Assembly: GCA_037178855.1 (NCBI GenBank) | Contig: JASJZC010000002.1 | Location: forward strand, 1,612,001-1,676,000 | Origin: Oscheius sp. JU75 | Taxonomy: Eukaryota > Nematoda > Chromadorea > Rhabditida > Rhabditidae | DNA length: 64,000 nt | Direction of reading: 5' to 3' | Shown: piece by piece, positions 36,301-44,415 of the stretch | Numbering within the stretch: the stretch's first letter is position 1 | Layout of the letters: every line of letters begins with the position of its first letter | Translations under genes and position numbers: made by a program | Notes under the pieces: generated by a model | What the model saw: only the letters and a program-made list of their open reading frames with translations | What the model was told of the DNA's origin: nothing | Databases searched by the model: none

Positions 36301-37089
36301 AAATCTCTGCCGATGAGCTGCCTCATTTGAGCTCGGAAAAAGAGGAATCTCTGTCTCTTCGCTTCAAAACAACTACGCAAAACGGCGTGAGTCTTCCGCC
36401 AAAAGACTCTTCTAGAGTACACTTTTTCAGCTGCTGATGTGGCAGGGGCAGCAGTCAGGAGTGCCCATAGCCGGGGAAGACTACTTCTCTTTGGCAATAA
36501 CAAATGGATATCTTCATTACAGTTATGAATTGGGAGGAGGGGCTGCTCATCTGGTCTCACCAACCAGGATTGCTGATGGAAAAGAGCATGTGGTCAAACT
36601 ATCGAGGTAGGGAGAGACAGGAAAAAAACAGGGAGGCAGAAGGCAGGGAAAAACAAGAACAGAGACTGAGACAGGGAGGGGCAGAGAGACAGAGTGACAG
36701 GGACAGGGAGACAGGGCGAATGAGAGACAGAGGCAGAGAAAGAGAGAGACAGAGAGCTTGAGCGACAAAGAGAGTCAGAGAGTGTTTTTAGAAGAGGCAG
36801 GCGAGGCTCCATGTACCTAGACGACTTAGAAGAAATCAAGGGAGTTAGCAGTGGAATCTTGGCTATGCTCAACGTCGATGGAAACATTTTCATCGGCGGC
36901 ATTCCAAGTATCGAGACCAACACTGGCGGACTCCACGAGCATAACTTCATAGGATGCATAGCCGACGTCCGAATGAACGGAGAGAAGCTAGACCTGATGG
37001 GAACAGCAGTAGACGGAAAGAATGTCCGTCCATGCGAGGAATGGATCGAACCCAAGAGGCATCTCAGATTTTTGAAGAAGAGAAAGTGA
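15062..37089 (+). CDS. unc-52: Perlecan, UNC-52-type heparan sulfate proteoglycan core (L form)
   Basis: Basement-membrane proteoglycan that in nematodes anchors muscle attachments to the hypodermis. The leader exon (15062-15140) encodes [20 protein letters not shown] followed by RRRKQTY, as at the UNC-52 start. Early exons: 15444-15579, 15624-15783, 15997-16266, 16438-16559, 16598-16684, 16758-16879, 17531-17729, 17932-18072, 18308-18661, 18700-18818, 21616-22282, 22325-22921, 23283-23476, about 23510-23628. Domain order: Ig1, three LDLa, Ig2, laminin EGF, laminin IV, laminin EGF, laminin IV, laminin EGF repeats, about 15 Ig, Ig, LamG, two EGF, LamG, Thr-rich stretch, EGF, LamG, basic C-terminus. 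The stop is at 37087-37089. Alternative ends at 23703 and 30717 predict S and M isoforms. Introns at 18819-21615 and about 34332-36072 host antisense genes. The M-to-L splice junction (30.6-31.5 kb) was not resolved. Confidence 0.93.
19130..19515. repeat. Two diverged copies of a dispersed repeat
   Basis: Stretches at about 19130-19310 and 19350-19515 share the order: TGTGTCTG AAGCC, ATT GGCAA or GCCAATT, TTTACTTTG or TACTTTG, then GGGAGAA near ..TTGCTCCAGG or TAACTCTGG. They look like degraded copies of one element lying side by side in the perlecan intron. Confidence 0.35.
19658..21073 (-). CDS. Unrecognised protein nested antisense in a perlecan intron
   Basis: A minus-strand gene inside the perlecan intron 18819-21615. 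A phase-consistent model runs from the ATG at 21073 ([20 protein letters not shown]) through exons near 20930, 20845-20763, 20648-20500, 20050-19943 and 19905-19658. It gives about 245 residues ending EFSSGTNR, with a TAA stop followed within a few bases by AATAAA. Segments include [36 protein letters not shown] and [20 protein letters not shown]. No family was recognised and no transmembrane segment or catalytic motif is clear. Support is the agreement of donors, acceptors and phases over five junctions. The start is uncertain: an upstream MNSQ mini-exon near 21177 is out of phase. Confidence 0.5.
21616..23703 (+). other. Perlecan domain III (laminin IV + laminin EGF) and S-isoform end
   Basis: Exons 21616-22282, 22325-22921, 23283-23476 and about 23510-23703. 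They encode laminin EGF modules ([34 protein letters not shown]), a laminin IV domain ([19 protein letters not shown]) and further EGF modules ([20 protein letters not shown]). If the donor at about 23629 is not used, the frame runs into an Arg-rich tail ([17 protein letters not shown]) and stops at 23701-23703. That is the predicted short isoform. Confidence 0.88.
23842..23847 (+). terminator. Polyadenylation signal for the S isoform
   Basis: AATAAA 139 nt after the stop at 23703 and before the next Ig exon (about 24050). Its position matches a 3' UTR ending the short perlecan form. Confidence 0.6.
24225..24455 (+). repeat. GACAGA-type simple repeat in a perlecan intron
   Basis: An irregular tandem array of AGACAGA, AGAGACAG and GCGCC(A/G)GAGA units fills most of the intron between the two halves of the first post-S Ig domain. 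Confidence 0.85.
30290..30348 (+). repeat. GA dinucleotide microsatellite
   Basis: Nearly pure (GA)n in the intron before the M-isoform exon. Confidence 0.9.
30875..30880 (+). terminator. Polyadenylation signal for the M isoform
   Basis: AATAAA 158 nt after the stop at 30717, well before the first domain V exon at about 31502. Confidence 0.6.
33700..34331 (+). repeat. Thr-rich mucin-like coding stretch with ACN repeats
   Basis: In-frame low-complexity coding DNA (ACC/ACA/ACT/ACG runs at 34020-34145) encodes long poly-Thr blocks separated by EEP and TEP. Such stretches are usually O-glycosylated spacers. The mixed Thr codons show it is kept as protein rather than a pure microsatellite. Confidence 0.75.
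34444..35566 (-). CDS. Small secreted, neuropeptide-like precursor nested antisense
   Basis: Four exons on the minus strand: 35566-35502, 35135-35061, 35015-34908 and 34543-34444. All three junctions agree in phase (phase 2). They give a 115-residue protein. A TTTTCAG acceptor lies 2 nt before the ATG, as for trans-splicing. The first exon is a clear signal peptide, [18 protein letters not shown]. The rest holds imperfect repeats ending in [36 protein letters not shown] and [13 protein letters not shown] and RR pairs precede two of them (KRFNND, RRMMYG) and look like prohormone cleavage sites. There is no Gly-Arg amidation pattern. The gene lies inside the 1.7-kb perlecan intron before LamG3. 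I recognise no known family; a neuropeptide-like or other processed peptide precursor is inferred from architecture only. Confidence 0.65.
36600..36790 (+). repeat. GACAGGGAG/GACAGAGAG array in the LamG3 intron
   Basis: A purine-rich irregular repeat occupies the whole intron that splits LamG3. Confidence 0.85.
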
Positions 37090-37199
37090 GAAGAGTATTG
37101 AGCAAGGTGGAAATATAAATTTTCAGACGATTGCAGTAGCCGTCGATTCTACATTGAAGAATTTTCCATGAAGAGATCTTTCACTTGTACAGTTGTGAT

Positions 37200-37205
37200 A
37201 ATAAA
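37200..37205 (+). terminator. Polyadenylation signal for the L isoform
   Basis: AATAAA 111 nt after the perlecan stop at 37089. It lies just before the 3' end of the convergent minus-strand gene copy at 37.25 kb. Confidence 0.6.
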
Positions 37206-37289
37206 TATTCAAGCAAAGCTCCTGTCTCTGTCTCACACCATCTTCACTACCACTGAATTCAAAAGAGTTCGCTTGATCCTGTCCCGATC

Positions 37290-37545
37290 TCGGTGTCCAC
37301 TGTATTGAACGGGAAGGGCGACAGAGAGTAGCAGACGTCGGTGGCTTCGTCCTTCAAGACTCACTTCGGAATGGACAGATCTGCTCACACTTGAGACTGT
37401 TGTTACCGAGGTCGATGAAGCAGTTACTGGGTTCCTTGTCATTGAAGCTCCTGTTCTGCCATTCCAGTTGACAGAAGGAGCCGAATCCATCGTCTTTGGT
37501 TGCTACTACCAGGGGAAGAAGGAGGCAGGGAAGGTAGATCTGCAT
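37290..37545 (-). CDS. Small secreted protein, copy 1 (possibly a pseudogene)
   Basis: From the ATG at 37545 the frame gives a leader, MQIYLPCLLLPLVVATK, and a short Cys-containing body (FCQLEWQNRSFNDKEPSNC, CEQICPF), then stops at 37356-37354. Similarity to the copy at 62689 continues past that stop in another frame (EATDVCYSLSPFPFNTVDTE). So either an intron or programmed event is missed, or the gene carries a frame break. Homology with the second copy begins upstream of the ATG (the region reading KKLLVSSTA). It is convergent with perlecan. No family was recognised. Confidence 0.45.
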
Positions 37546-38393
37546 TGCAGTAGAAGAGACGAGCAGCTTCTTGTTGTGACAACCTTCTTTGAACACGACG
37601 AGCTGCCCAAGTGAGATCTTTCATAGATACAAGAGAACTCTTAACAGGACAAGAATTATCCGATATGACGTCCTTGCACTGCGAAATGCGGCTGGCTCTG
37701 CTTTGGTGGAAGTACACGAAGTGGGACAAGCGTCAGTGACCTATTCTGCTTTCTGCCGTTGTTCCTCTCGACCGTCTACAGCTACTTCAATCGCGGCAAT
37801 TTCAAAAGAAGGATTTCCTTGTCGGGCATCAGCAGATACGGGTCAACTTCACCAAAGGATTCATTTCTCTCTTCAATAGCAAGGTAGACTACTTTATATT
37901 TTGTCTCTATGTCTCTCTGTCTCTGTCCCTCTGCCCCTCTGTCTTGCTGTTTCTCTGTTTCTCTGTCTCTCTTCCCATCCTTGTTCAATCAACTAGGATA
38001 TTCTTCGGTCAAATCTCTGTAACCTTGAGACTGGATGTCTGACTCATACCCGACTGGTGTGTGAGAGAGCGTAAAGAGGACTGGGTGTCATTGCCAAAAA
38101 GACCAGCTTAAAAGACAGTGACAGTCTTTCTTGTCAGATCCGATCGACTTTCTCTGCCCCAAATGGCAACATAACACATTACACACAACAAGTAGCTGAC
38201 GAGGGACCGTAATGGATAATCTTTAGGCGGTCGGGCGACGGGTTCTGTCTCTCTAACAGTCAGACCGTCCCAGATATCTCTATCCCCCGACAGAGGCACT
38301 TTCCCACCCCCTAGGTCCGCACTTAACCCTAATCCAAACGTACTATTTCCTTCTTTTCTCTTCCTCTTACACTCATTTCCTGTTCCAGAAGCC

Positions 38394-41163
38394 ATGATGT
38401 GGCTTTTGCTGCTGGTGACAGCAGTTTCCTGTCAGCTGGTCCCGAACCACGTCGTCCTGAACGAAAAAACCAAACACATCGAGGCTGACAGTACTTGGCT
38501 GGACAAGAAACAGCAGGAAGTTCAGAGGGTGGGTGGCTTTCTTTTTCTAACGTTAAAACCCAAATTTTAACATTGGAGAGCACAATTAACTCCATTGTTC
38601 AACGAGGTACCTGGGTTTACATAATTCATTAAAAAATTTTCGCCACCTTTACCTCGCAGCTCAGTCGGTTAGCACTCCGACTACAGATCGAAAAGTGCCG
38701 GGTGCGATTCCCAGTTTGTATAACTTTTCCTAGATTTCCATAAAATCTCTCGAAAACACCGTTAGAAGGTTTTTCACATTTGAAATTTACTGTAAAAATC
38801 ATTTTTCCTACTGCAGAGTCCAGAGAAGCCAGATCCTACCTTTATAATTTGCATACATATATATCGGGTATAAGTGAATAAAATAAAACATTTTCATCTT
38901 TTTCAATTATACCCGATATATTCACAATCTCTATTTACAAGCTCTATTCATAATCAGCTTATAATCTGTAAGACAAAATGTGCGGAACATTGTTTTCATT
39001 GCCAAGCATACCAGCATCATAAAGAGATCAGCAAAGAGTTTACATTCGAAATTTGACAGTTTTAGATCGCTCTCGATGCCTTTAACAAGGAAAAGGTCAT
39101 CTTGGAGCTGCTGAACAAGAAGCAAAAGTTCGAGGCCACCGCGGCTGGAAATGTCGCGGCTGCTGAGACCTTCGATGGGAAGAGGGCTCAGGTTCAGAAG
39201 ATCGGTGACAAGGGAGGCATTGCTACCGTCGATGGACACAAGTAAGTTGCAAAATTGGAAGGTTTACAATCTTGACAGAGCACAGCTTCGAGTAAAAGAA
39301 GACGGAGACGTCCGACATGCTTTCCTGAAAGCTGACGGTCAGTACGAGTTGGATACTCAGGCAAAGGGAGATCTGAAAGATCCTAAGAAGACAGAGTTCG
39401 AAGCCACGAATGAGAGGTTCAACTTCCAATTGAAGCCCCACTCTCATGACAACAATACTGGAACAGGAACCCTGGCTTTTGCCGATGCTGTGAGTATTAA
39501 TGACAGTGACAGTGACTCACTCCATAATTTAGAAAAATGGAACTAAAGGAAAGTACGGCTATACTATCAGTCAGAATGGAAAGAAGACTGATGCTACTCT
39601 CTCCTCTTCCGACGTGAGTAGCAACGAATTTGCCTCCTCCCTCTTCGGAAGAAGATCGGACAAGTACCGATGCACTGCCGAGACTCCTGGTGTTTCTCAA
39701 TGCTACGACAACCAAGGAAAGTCGGTCGGAAAGGTAGTGGCAGACAAGAGCGGTAACACTGTTATCTACAACGACAAGGATGTCCCAATTGGTACTGGAA
39801 GTGTGAGAAAGATCAGTGACAAGAGCTACGAAGTCAGTATTTTTGGTCTTCTTCAGAAACAGATCTCATTCAGGCAGTAATTTCAAAGAACTTGTTCATC
39901 GCCCGATTGAAGGATGCCAGAACGGCTGCCTGTTGTCGGGAGCTGACTGGACAGGACTGCGCCGCCCCAATCAAACTCTCTAATCCGAGTGTGAGTTATT
40001 GTCAATCACTATCACTGTTACTGTTACTGTTACTGTTACTGTTACTCTTACTCTTACTCTTACTCTTACTGTTATTGTCACTGTCACTGTCACTATTATT
40101 CAAAAAGAATCCTTCTCAGTTTCACCACGAGTCCCACCGCGAAGGAGACAATGTCCATCTGACATGGCCAAGTTGCTTTGACATGGCTATCGATGTCACT
40201 CTCCCGCCTGGAGTCCACATCAACAAACTTGCCATGAAGCTAGATGTCTCCATCCAGCCTATCGGCAAGCTTCGATGCATGGACGTGGCCACTTGCGGAA
40301 GAGAGTGCTTCTACTGTGATTGGTGCAAGAACACGAGGTATGTCTGTCTCTCTGTGTATCTACAATACGCACTTCCAGAAAGCTCAAACTCTTGGAAAAC
40401 ACTGACGGAAATCTGTGCCGTGCCACAGCTGAGAGAACCTACCGCCTAACCACCAAACTGTGCCCCCCTCCCGAGGATCCCAACTTCACCATGTGTAGCG
40501 CATTCTCCAAATCTGTCTGGCAGAAAGACTACTGGCAAAAGCAGGGAGCTGTGGATGTCTGGATGAAGTTCTATGAGCGTGGACAAACGAGACCAGAGCT
40601 CGAGAAGGAGTTCTTTGCCCAGATTGACAATCCTCTTCTGGGAAGAGCCTTTAAGTTGGCCATCATTGCCGAGTGGCTGGCTGCTAACAGCTTGGATGTA
40701 AGATCAGACAGAGAGACAGTGGGTCAGAGACAGAGAGACCAAGAGTCCAAGAGACCGAGAGACAGAGAGACTGTCACCCACCACACCATCTCTCATTCCA
40801 GCAAGGCTCCTACACCCCCACCAACTCTGAACTCCTGGAATACTGGGTCAGTAAGAGAGACCCCGATCGTCTTCTAGCCTGTCAACATGCCGTCGTCGAC
40901 TACGAGATCGAAGGAGCCAAGGTCAAGACTAATCTTCTCTTCGAAGCCGCCACCACTGCCAGCTCGGTAACAGTCCTCTGAACCCTCAAATATGTGCTCT
41001 TTTCCAGTTCCCTAACATCCTAAAGGACAAAAAGTGCGGAGCCTTCGAAAAGCTCCAAGAGGAGCGCTTCCAGAAAGAAGCCACGGAATACAAGAGAACC
41101 TCGGGTGGAAGCAACATCTTCGGTGGGCTTGGTGGCTTCTTGAACACTGTGCAACGAGGATAA
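38394..41163 (+). CDS. Unrecognised secreted protein, Cys-containing C-terminal half
   Basis: Exons: 38394-38528, 39066-39241, 39279-39489, about 39533-39834, about 39874-39990, about 40109-40339, about 40377-40697, about 40801-40968, about 41008-41163. All inspected phases match, giving roughly 600 residues. A CTGTTCCAG acceptor lies 5 nt before the ATG, consistent with trans-splicing. The N-terminus (MMWLLLLVTAVSCQ) is a signal peptide. The first half is Lys-, Asp- and Gly-rich (KGGIATVDGHK, GKYGYTISQNGKKTDATLS) and looks like repeated beta strands. The second half has clustered Cys (CRELTGQDC, CMDVATCGRECFYCDWC). The C-terminus is Gly/Phe-rich (NIFGGLGGFLNTVQRG). I recognise no family and no catalytic motif. 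A secreted matrix or cuticle role is a guess from composition. Confidence 0.72.
38640..38715 (+). pseudogene. tRNA-like relic in an intron
   Basis: GCAGCTCAGTCGGTTAGCAC resembles a tRNA D-arm, and CGGGTGCGATTCCC resembles a T-arm 35-45 nt further on. The acceptor ends do not pair and the anticodon stem has a mismatch, so this is a decayed tRNA or tRNA-derived repeat. It lies in the first intron of the 38394 gene. Confidence 0.4.
38857..38922. repeat. Intronic inverted repeat (hairpin)
   Basis: ATATATCGGGTATAA near 38859 is matched by TTATACCCGATATAT near 38908, with adjoining TGAA/TTCA. This makes a stem of roughly 15-19 bp around an AT-rich loop of about 25 nt. It could be a small palindromic element or a foldback in the intron RNA. 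Confidence 0.5.
40014..40095 (+). repeat. TTACTG/TTACTC hexamer array in an intron
   Basis: About a dozen tandem hexamers, TTACTG changing to TTACTC and then GTCACT, fill most of one intron of the secreted-protein gene. Confidence 0.85.
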
Positions 41164-41819
41164 TTGTGTCCTACACGGCTGTATTTATGGATAATTATAA
41201 AGATCTCTTGCCTTGGATAAGGACGGGAAGAAGAAAATTCCGAAATTGCGTACTAAAAGAATATTGCAATTTTTACGTTTTTCGATGCGGTTGATCAATT
41301 TTTCGGTTTGAAAGTGTGCTCAATCGATTCATCATAAAATTTTACACTAGTAACATGTACTTGAACGTCAAAAAAATTGAAGAAAATGAAAACAATGAGA
41401 GCAGTCTTCTATCCAATGATTTCAACTTTTCAGTAAACTTTGGCGTCTAAATAACCACTACTAGGGTAGTTTTTTTCACGCTGAATCGATTAAACACACT
41501 GGATCAGATCCTATCAGAGGCTTCGCTGCTCCCAGCTCATATTCTGCTCTCAAACCCACTCTTTTTTGGGTTTCCATGCTCCCCAGTCAAGATTCGACAA
41601 ATTGAAACGGTATACGTCCATTTTATTACAACAATACACAACTATTTCGAGAGAGAGAGAGTAACAATATGACAAAATTATTCAAAATTTTCACAGGGTT
41701 GAACAACGAGAGACAATTTTCACGCACAGAAACATGAACTAGAGGGTGTGTAAAACGGTAAAGAGATAGGAGAAGGGCTGAGAGGGTAGAAAGCTAGCCC
41801 TGTGTATCAAAAAAGTCAG

Positions 41820-43630
41820 TTAAAAGAGGCTGGAGAAGGGATCGGCCGAGGAGACGGAGAGCAGAGGCAGCAGGGTCTTGGTCTCGCGCTGCTGTCGGTG
41901 ATACGGCCTGTAGGTGCCGTTGATGATGGCCAGCTCCATCAGCTGCTTTCTCTTCAGGTCGTCGGATCCGTCGGGCTAGAAAAAGTGTCATAGACATGGC
42001 GAAAAAGAGAGAACTGACCGTAGGCACAAGAAGTCGGCCGATGTGGGCGACGGCCGAGGCGAGCTTCAGCTGGCAGCGATTCTCGGCGTCCTCACACTGG
42101 ATCAGCACGTGTAGATCGTCTTCGAGATGCTCCCAGTTGGGGCGGCCGCGGTGAGCGTCTTCCTGCAAATTTTGAACGTATACAGGGCCCAGAAACCTGC
42201 CAATTTGACAGTAACTTTCAGGGTTCTGCACCGGCCCCGTGTCAGTGTTGACTCTTTCGTGCGCCAGTAAGGCGCAAATTCGAGGGAAATAACCAAGAAA
42301 ACACCCGTTTTGTTCATAACATACAGAGCCAGGACTTTCGGCTTCTCTCAAATATGCGCCTTGCTCGCACGGGCCCGGTGGATCACCCCGGGAAGCTTGT
42401 CATAAGGTGTCAAGTGGTCAGCTTCAAGCCTTCAGAGTTCGAGTGACTACGAGATCTTGACACTCGTTTCGGTAGCTCAAAGAGACGTTGTGAGAGACAG
42501 AGCGAAGCAGATTGATAGAAATAGCAGAGTGGGGTAACAGATCAACAGAATGCGTTTTGGTTGCCAGAGTGGCCGGATTGGCTGACAGAGACTGACGGAA
42601 AGTCCTTCAGAGGAAACTACACGCTGACATGACAGAAACGGGATTAGATGGTAACAAGTTTAAAAGGGGTTGCTAAATTGGCAGGACAGGCTGACAGATT
42701 GACAGAAGCGGATGACAGGCCACCAAAGTGAAAAGTGATGTTGACGACAGATTGACAGTAGGACCAGAATGATTGACGGAACACTGGACGGTTCTAGAGG
42801 TTTGCAGATTGACAGAAATGGATCACATGTTGCTGGCTGAAAATTTAATGCAAAGCTGCTCACCTTGCGCTTGTCCTTCATGGATCCGCGGCCGCGGACC
42901 ATAATTCGGCAGCCGGTCTCCTGCTCCAGCTGTTTGGCCGTCATGCCGCGCGGTCCGAGAATACGTCCCACGAAGTTGTATTCGGGGAACTCGCGGACCG
43001 GAATGTAGAGCTTCTCCGTGATGTTGACAAGCGGCCCATCGGGCTCGGGCAGCTCGATGTCGAAGATGTTGAAATCGTTCTGGAAGAGGGCTTCGCGGAC
43101 GCGGGCAATCTCTGAATTGCCTGCTTGATTGGAATGCAATTGGCGACCAACTGACCGGTCTCGAGGAGGCGCTCGACGTGTGTGAACATCTTGGGGAAAA
43201 GAATGGTCAGCTGCTTCTGCTCCTGGACGAGATGCGTCAGGTACTGGAGCGAGAGGAGATCCGGCGCCTCCAGGGCTCCCGGCGGCAGAGACGGAGCCGA
43301 CAGCGACATGCGGCCTAAATTGTTCGTTTTTTGACAAAAAGACGGGACAAACTCACGATTGCTTTGATCACTGGAGCTATTCCAGCTGTTGGTGCGTGAC
43401 AAGCCCGGGTAGACGTCGGCAGCCGGTGTCTGCGAGGTGCTGTAGTATCCGCGGATCGGCATCTCGCGATTGCTTTGATCACTGGAGCTGTTCCAGCTGT
43501 TGGTGCGTGACAGGCCCGGGTAGACGTCGGCAACCGGTGTCTGCGAGGTGCTGTAGTATCCGCGGATCGGCGAGCCGGGTAAGTAGAGAGATTCCATTTT
43601 GGAGGTCATGTCGTCAATTTTAGCAGCCAT
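41820..43630 (-). CDS. STAR-family KH RNA-binding protein (quaking/HOW/ASD-2/GLD-1 type)
   Basis: RNA-binding regulator of splicing, translation or mRNA stability. Five exons on the minus strand, 43630-43357, 43314-43156, 43111-42864, 42162-42019 and 41975-41820, all phase-consistent, give 326 residues. QUA1 is around LSLQYLTHLVQEQKQLTILF and HVERLL. The KH domain contains EFPEYNFVGRILGPRGMTAK and CRIMVRGRGSMKD, then HRGRPNWEHLEDDLHVLIQC. QUA2 holds DELKRKQLMELAIINGTYRP with a D-D change at its start. An acceptor (TTTTTTTTGCAG) lies 14 nt before the ATG. The N-terminus carries a 111-bp tandem duplication. The C-terminus is short (PFSSLF). Which of the nematode STAR paralogues it is cannot be decided by eye; sequence around KH favours the quaking/ASD-2 side. 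Confidence 0.9.
43357..43578 (-). repeat. 111-bp tandem duplication inside the STAR gene first exon
   Basis: Positions 43357-43467 and 43468-43578 are nearly identical, with about three to four base differences seen. In frame they encode two copies of a 37-residue Ser/Tyr-rich unit containing PIRGYYSTSQTP and DVYPGLSRTNSWNSSSDQSN. Confidence 0.9.
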
Positions 43631-44415
43631 TTACTTGTAAGATACTGCAAAAAAAATCTATGGTACGAACTGGAAAACGAGACAACAAAGAGGTGTTACA
43701 AAGTCACAAAAATACCAACTTTTTCTGTCCTACTGTCACTAACAACACTGGGACACTTGCTAGACACTCAGTTGAAAGCTTTTGAACGTTCCAACGACGT
43801 AAAAAGACAGCAAATGGATGAAAAACAAGGGTGAATGCCAAAAGGTGTGATATGATTCCACTTCTGTCAATCAAACACAGTCGTAACAACTCTAGGACAC
43901 TCATCGATGGTTTTTGTATCGCTTTCTTAGTTTATAGCAGGAAAAAACATGTAAAAATAGGCCGACAATGGGACAGGTTAACAAAAAGACTGGTGAACTG
44001 ATGAAAATTCAAAGGAAAAAGGAATTCTCCCGCGCAAACTTCCAAACAGTAAGGCGCCAAAAGTGGCTGATTTTAAAAGTTTGGAACGGTTTTCTTTTCC
44101 TCCCCTTTCCCCGTCAGTTTCTCGCTTATATTTGCTGTGCAAAAAGAAATTGTTTGAAAATGATTGAGAAATAATAGGGATAACCTACATAGGGCATCTG
44201 GTACTCGTTTTAAGCTTTGGCAGCTAAAAATTCTTGGAAGACGTGCTCCTTATTTATTTTCAGCCATCCTTTCTTAGTTATTCGTTGTTTCGTTTAGGCA
44301 AATAATGACAGCGGAACGAGTGTTCTAGAAATCTGGCACACCTCGTAGATAATATTTTCCTAATTGTCCTCTTTTGCACTTTTTTTCCAGAAAATTACTT
44401 TTTTTTTGCAGAAGT

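Larger units (their letters stand above)
31502..37089 (+). other. Perlecan domain V: LamG/EGF modules with Thr-rich spacer
   Basis: An Ig-like piece ([20 protein letters not shown]) precedes LamG1 (31.8-32.6 kb), two EGF modules ([30 protein letters not shown]), LamG2 (33.0-33.65 kb), a spacer of Thr, Glu and Pro (33.7-34.33 kb), one EGF ([20 protein letters not shown]) and LamG3 (36.2-37.08 kb). The spacer begins with [14 protein letters not shown], a second Ser-Gly-Asp in acidic context. The final residues are very basic ([10 protein letters not shown]). Confidence 0.88.

Noticed and set aside
42400-42860. GACAGATTGACAG-type repeats as a possible regulatory array
   Set aside because: They fit the general simple-repeat filling of introns seen elsewhere in the window.
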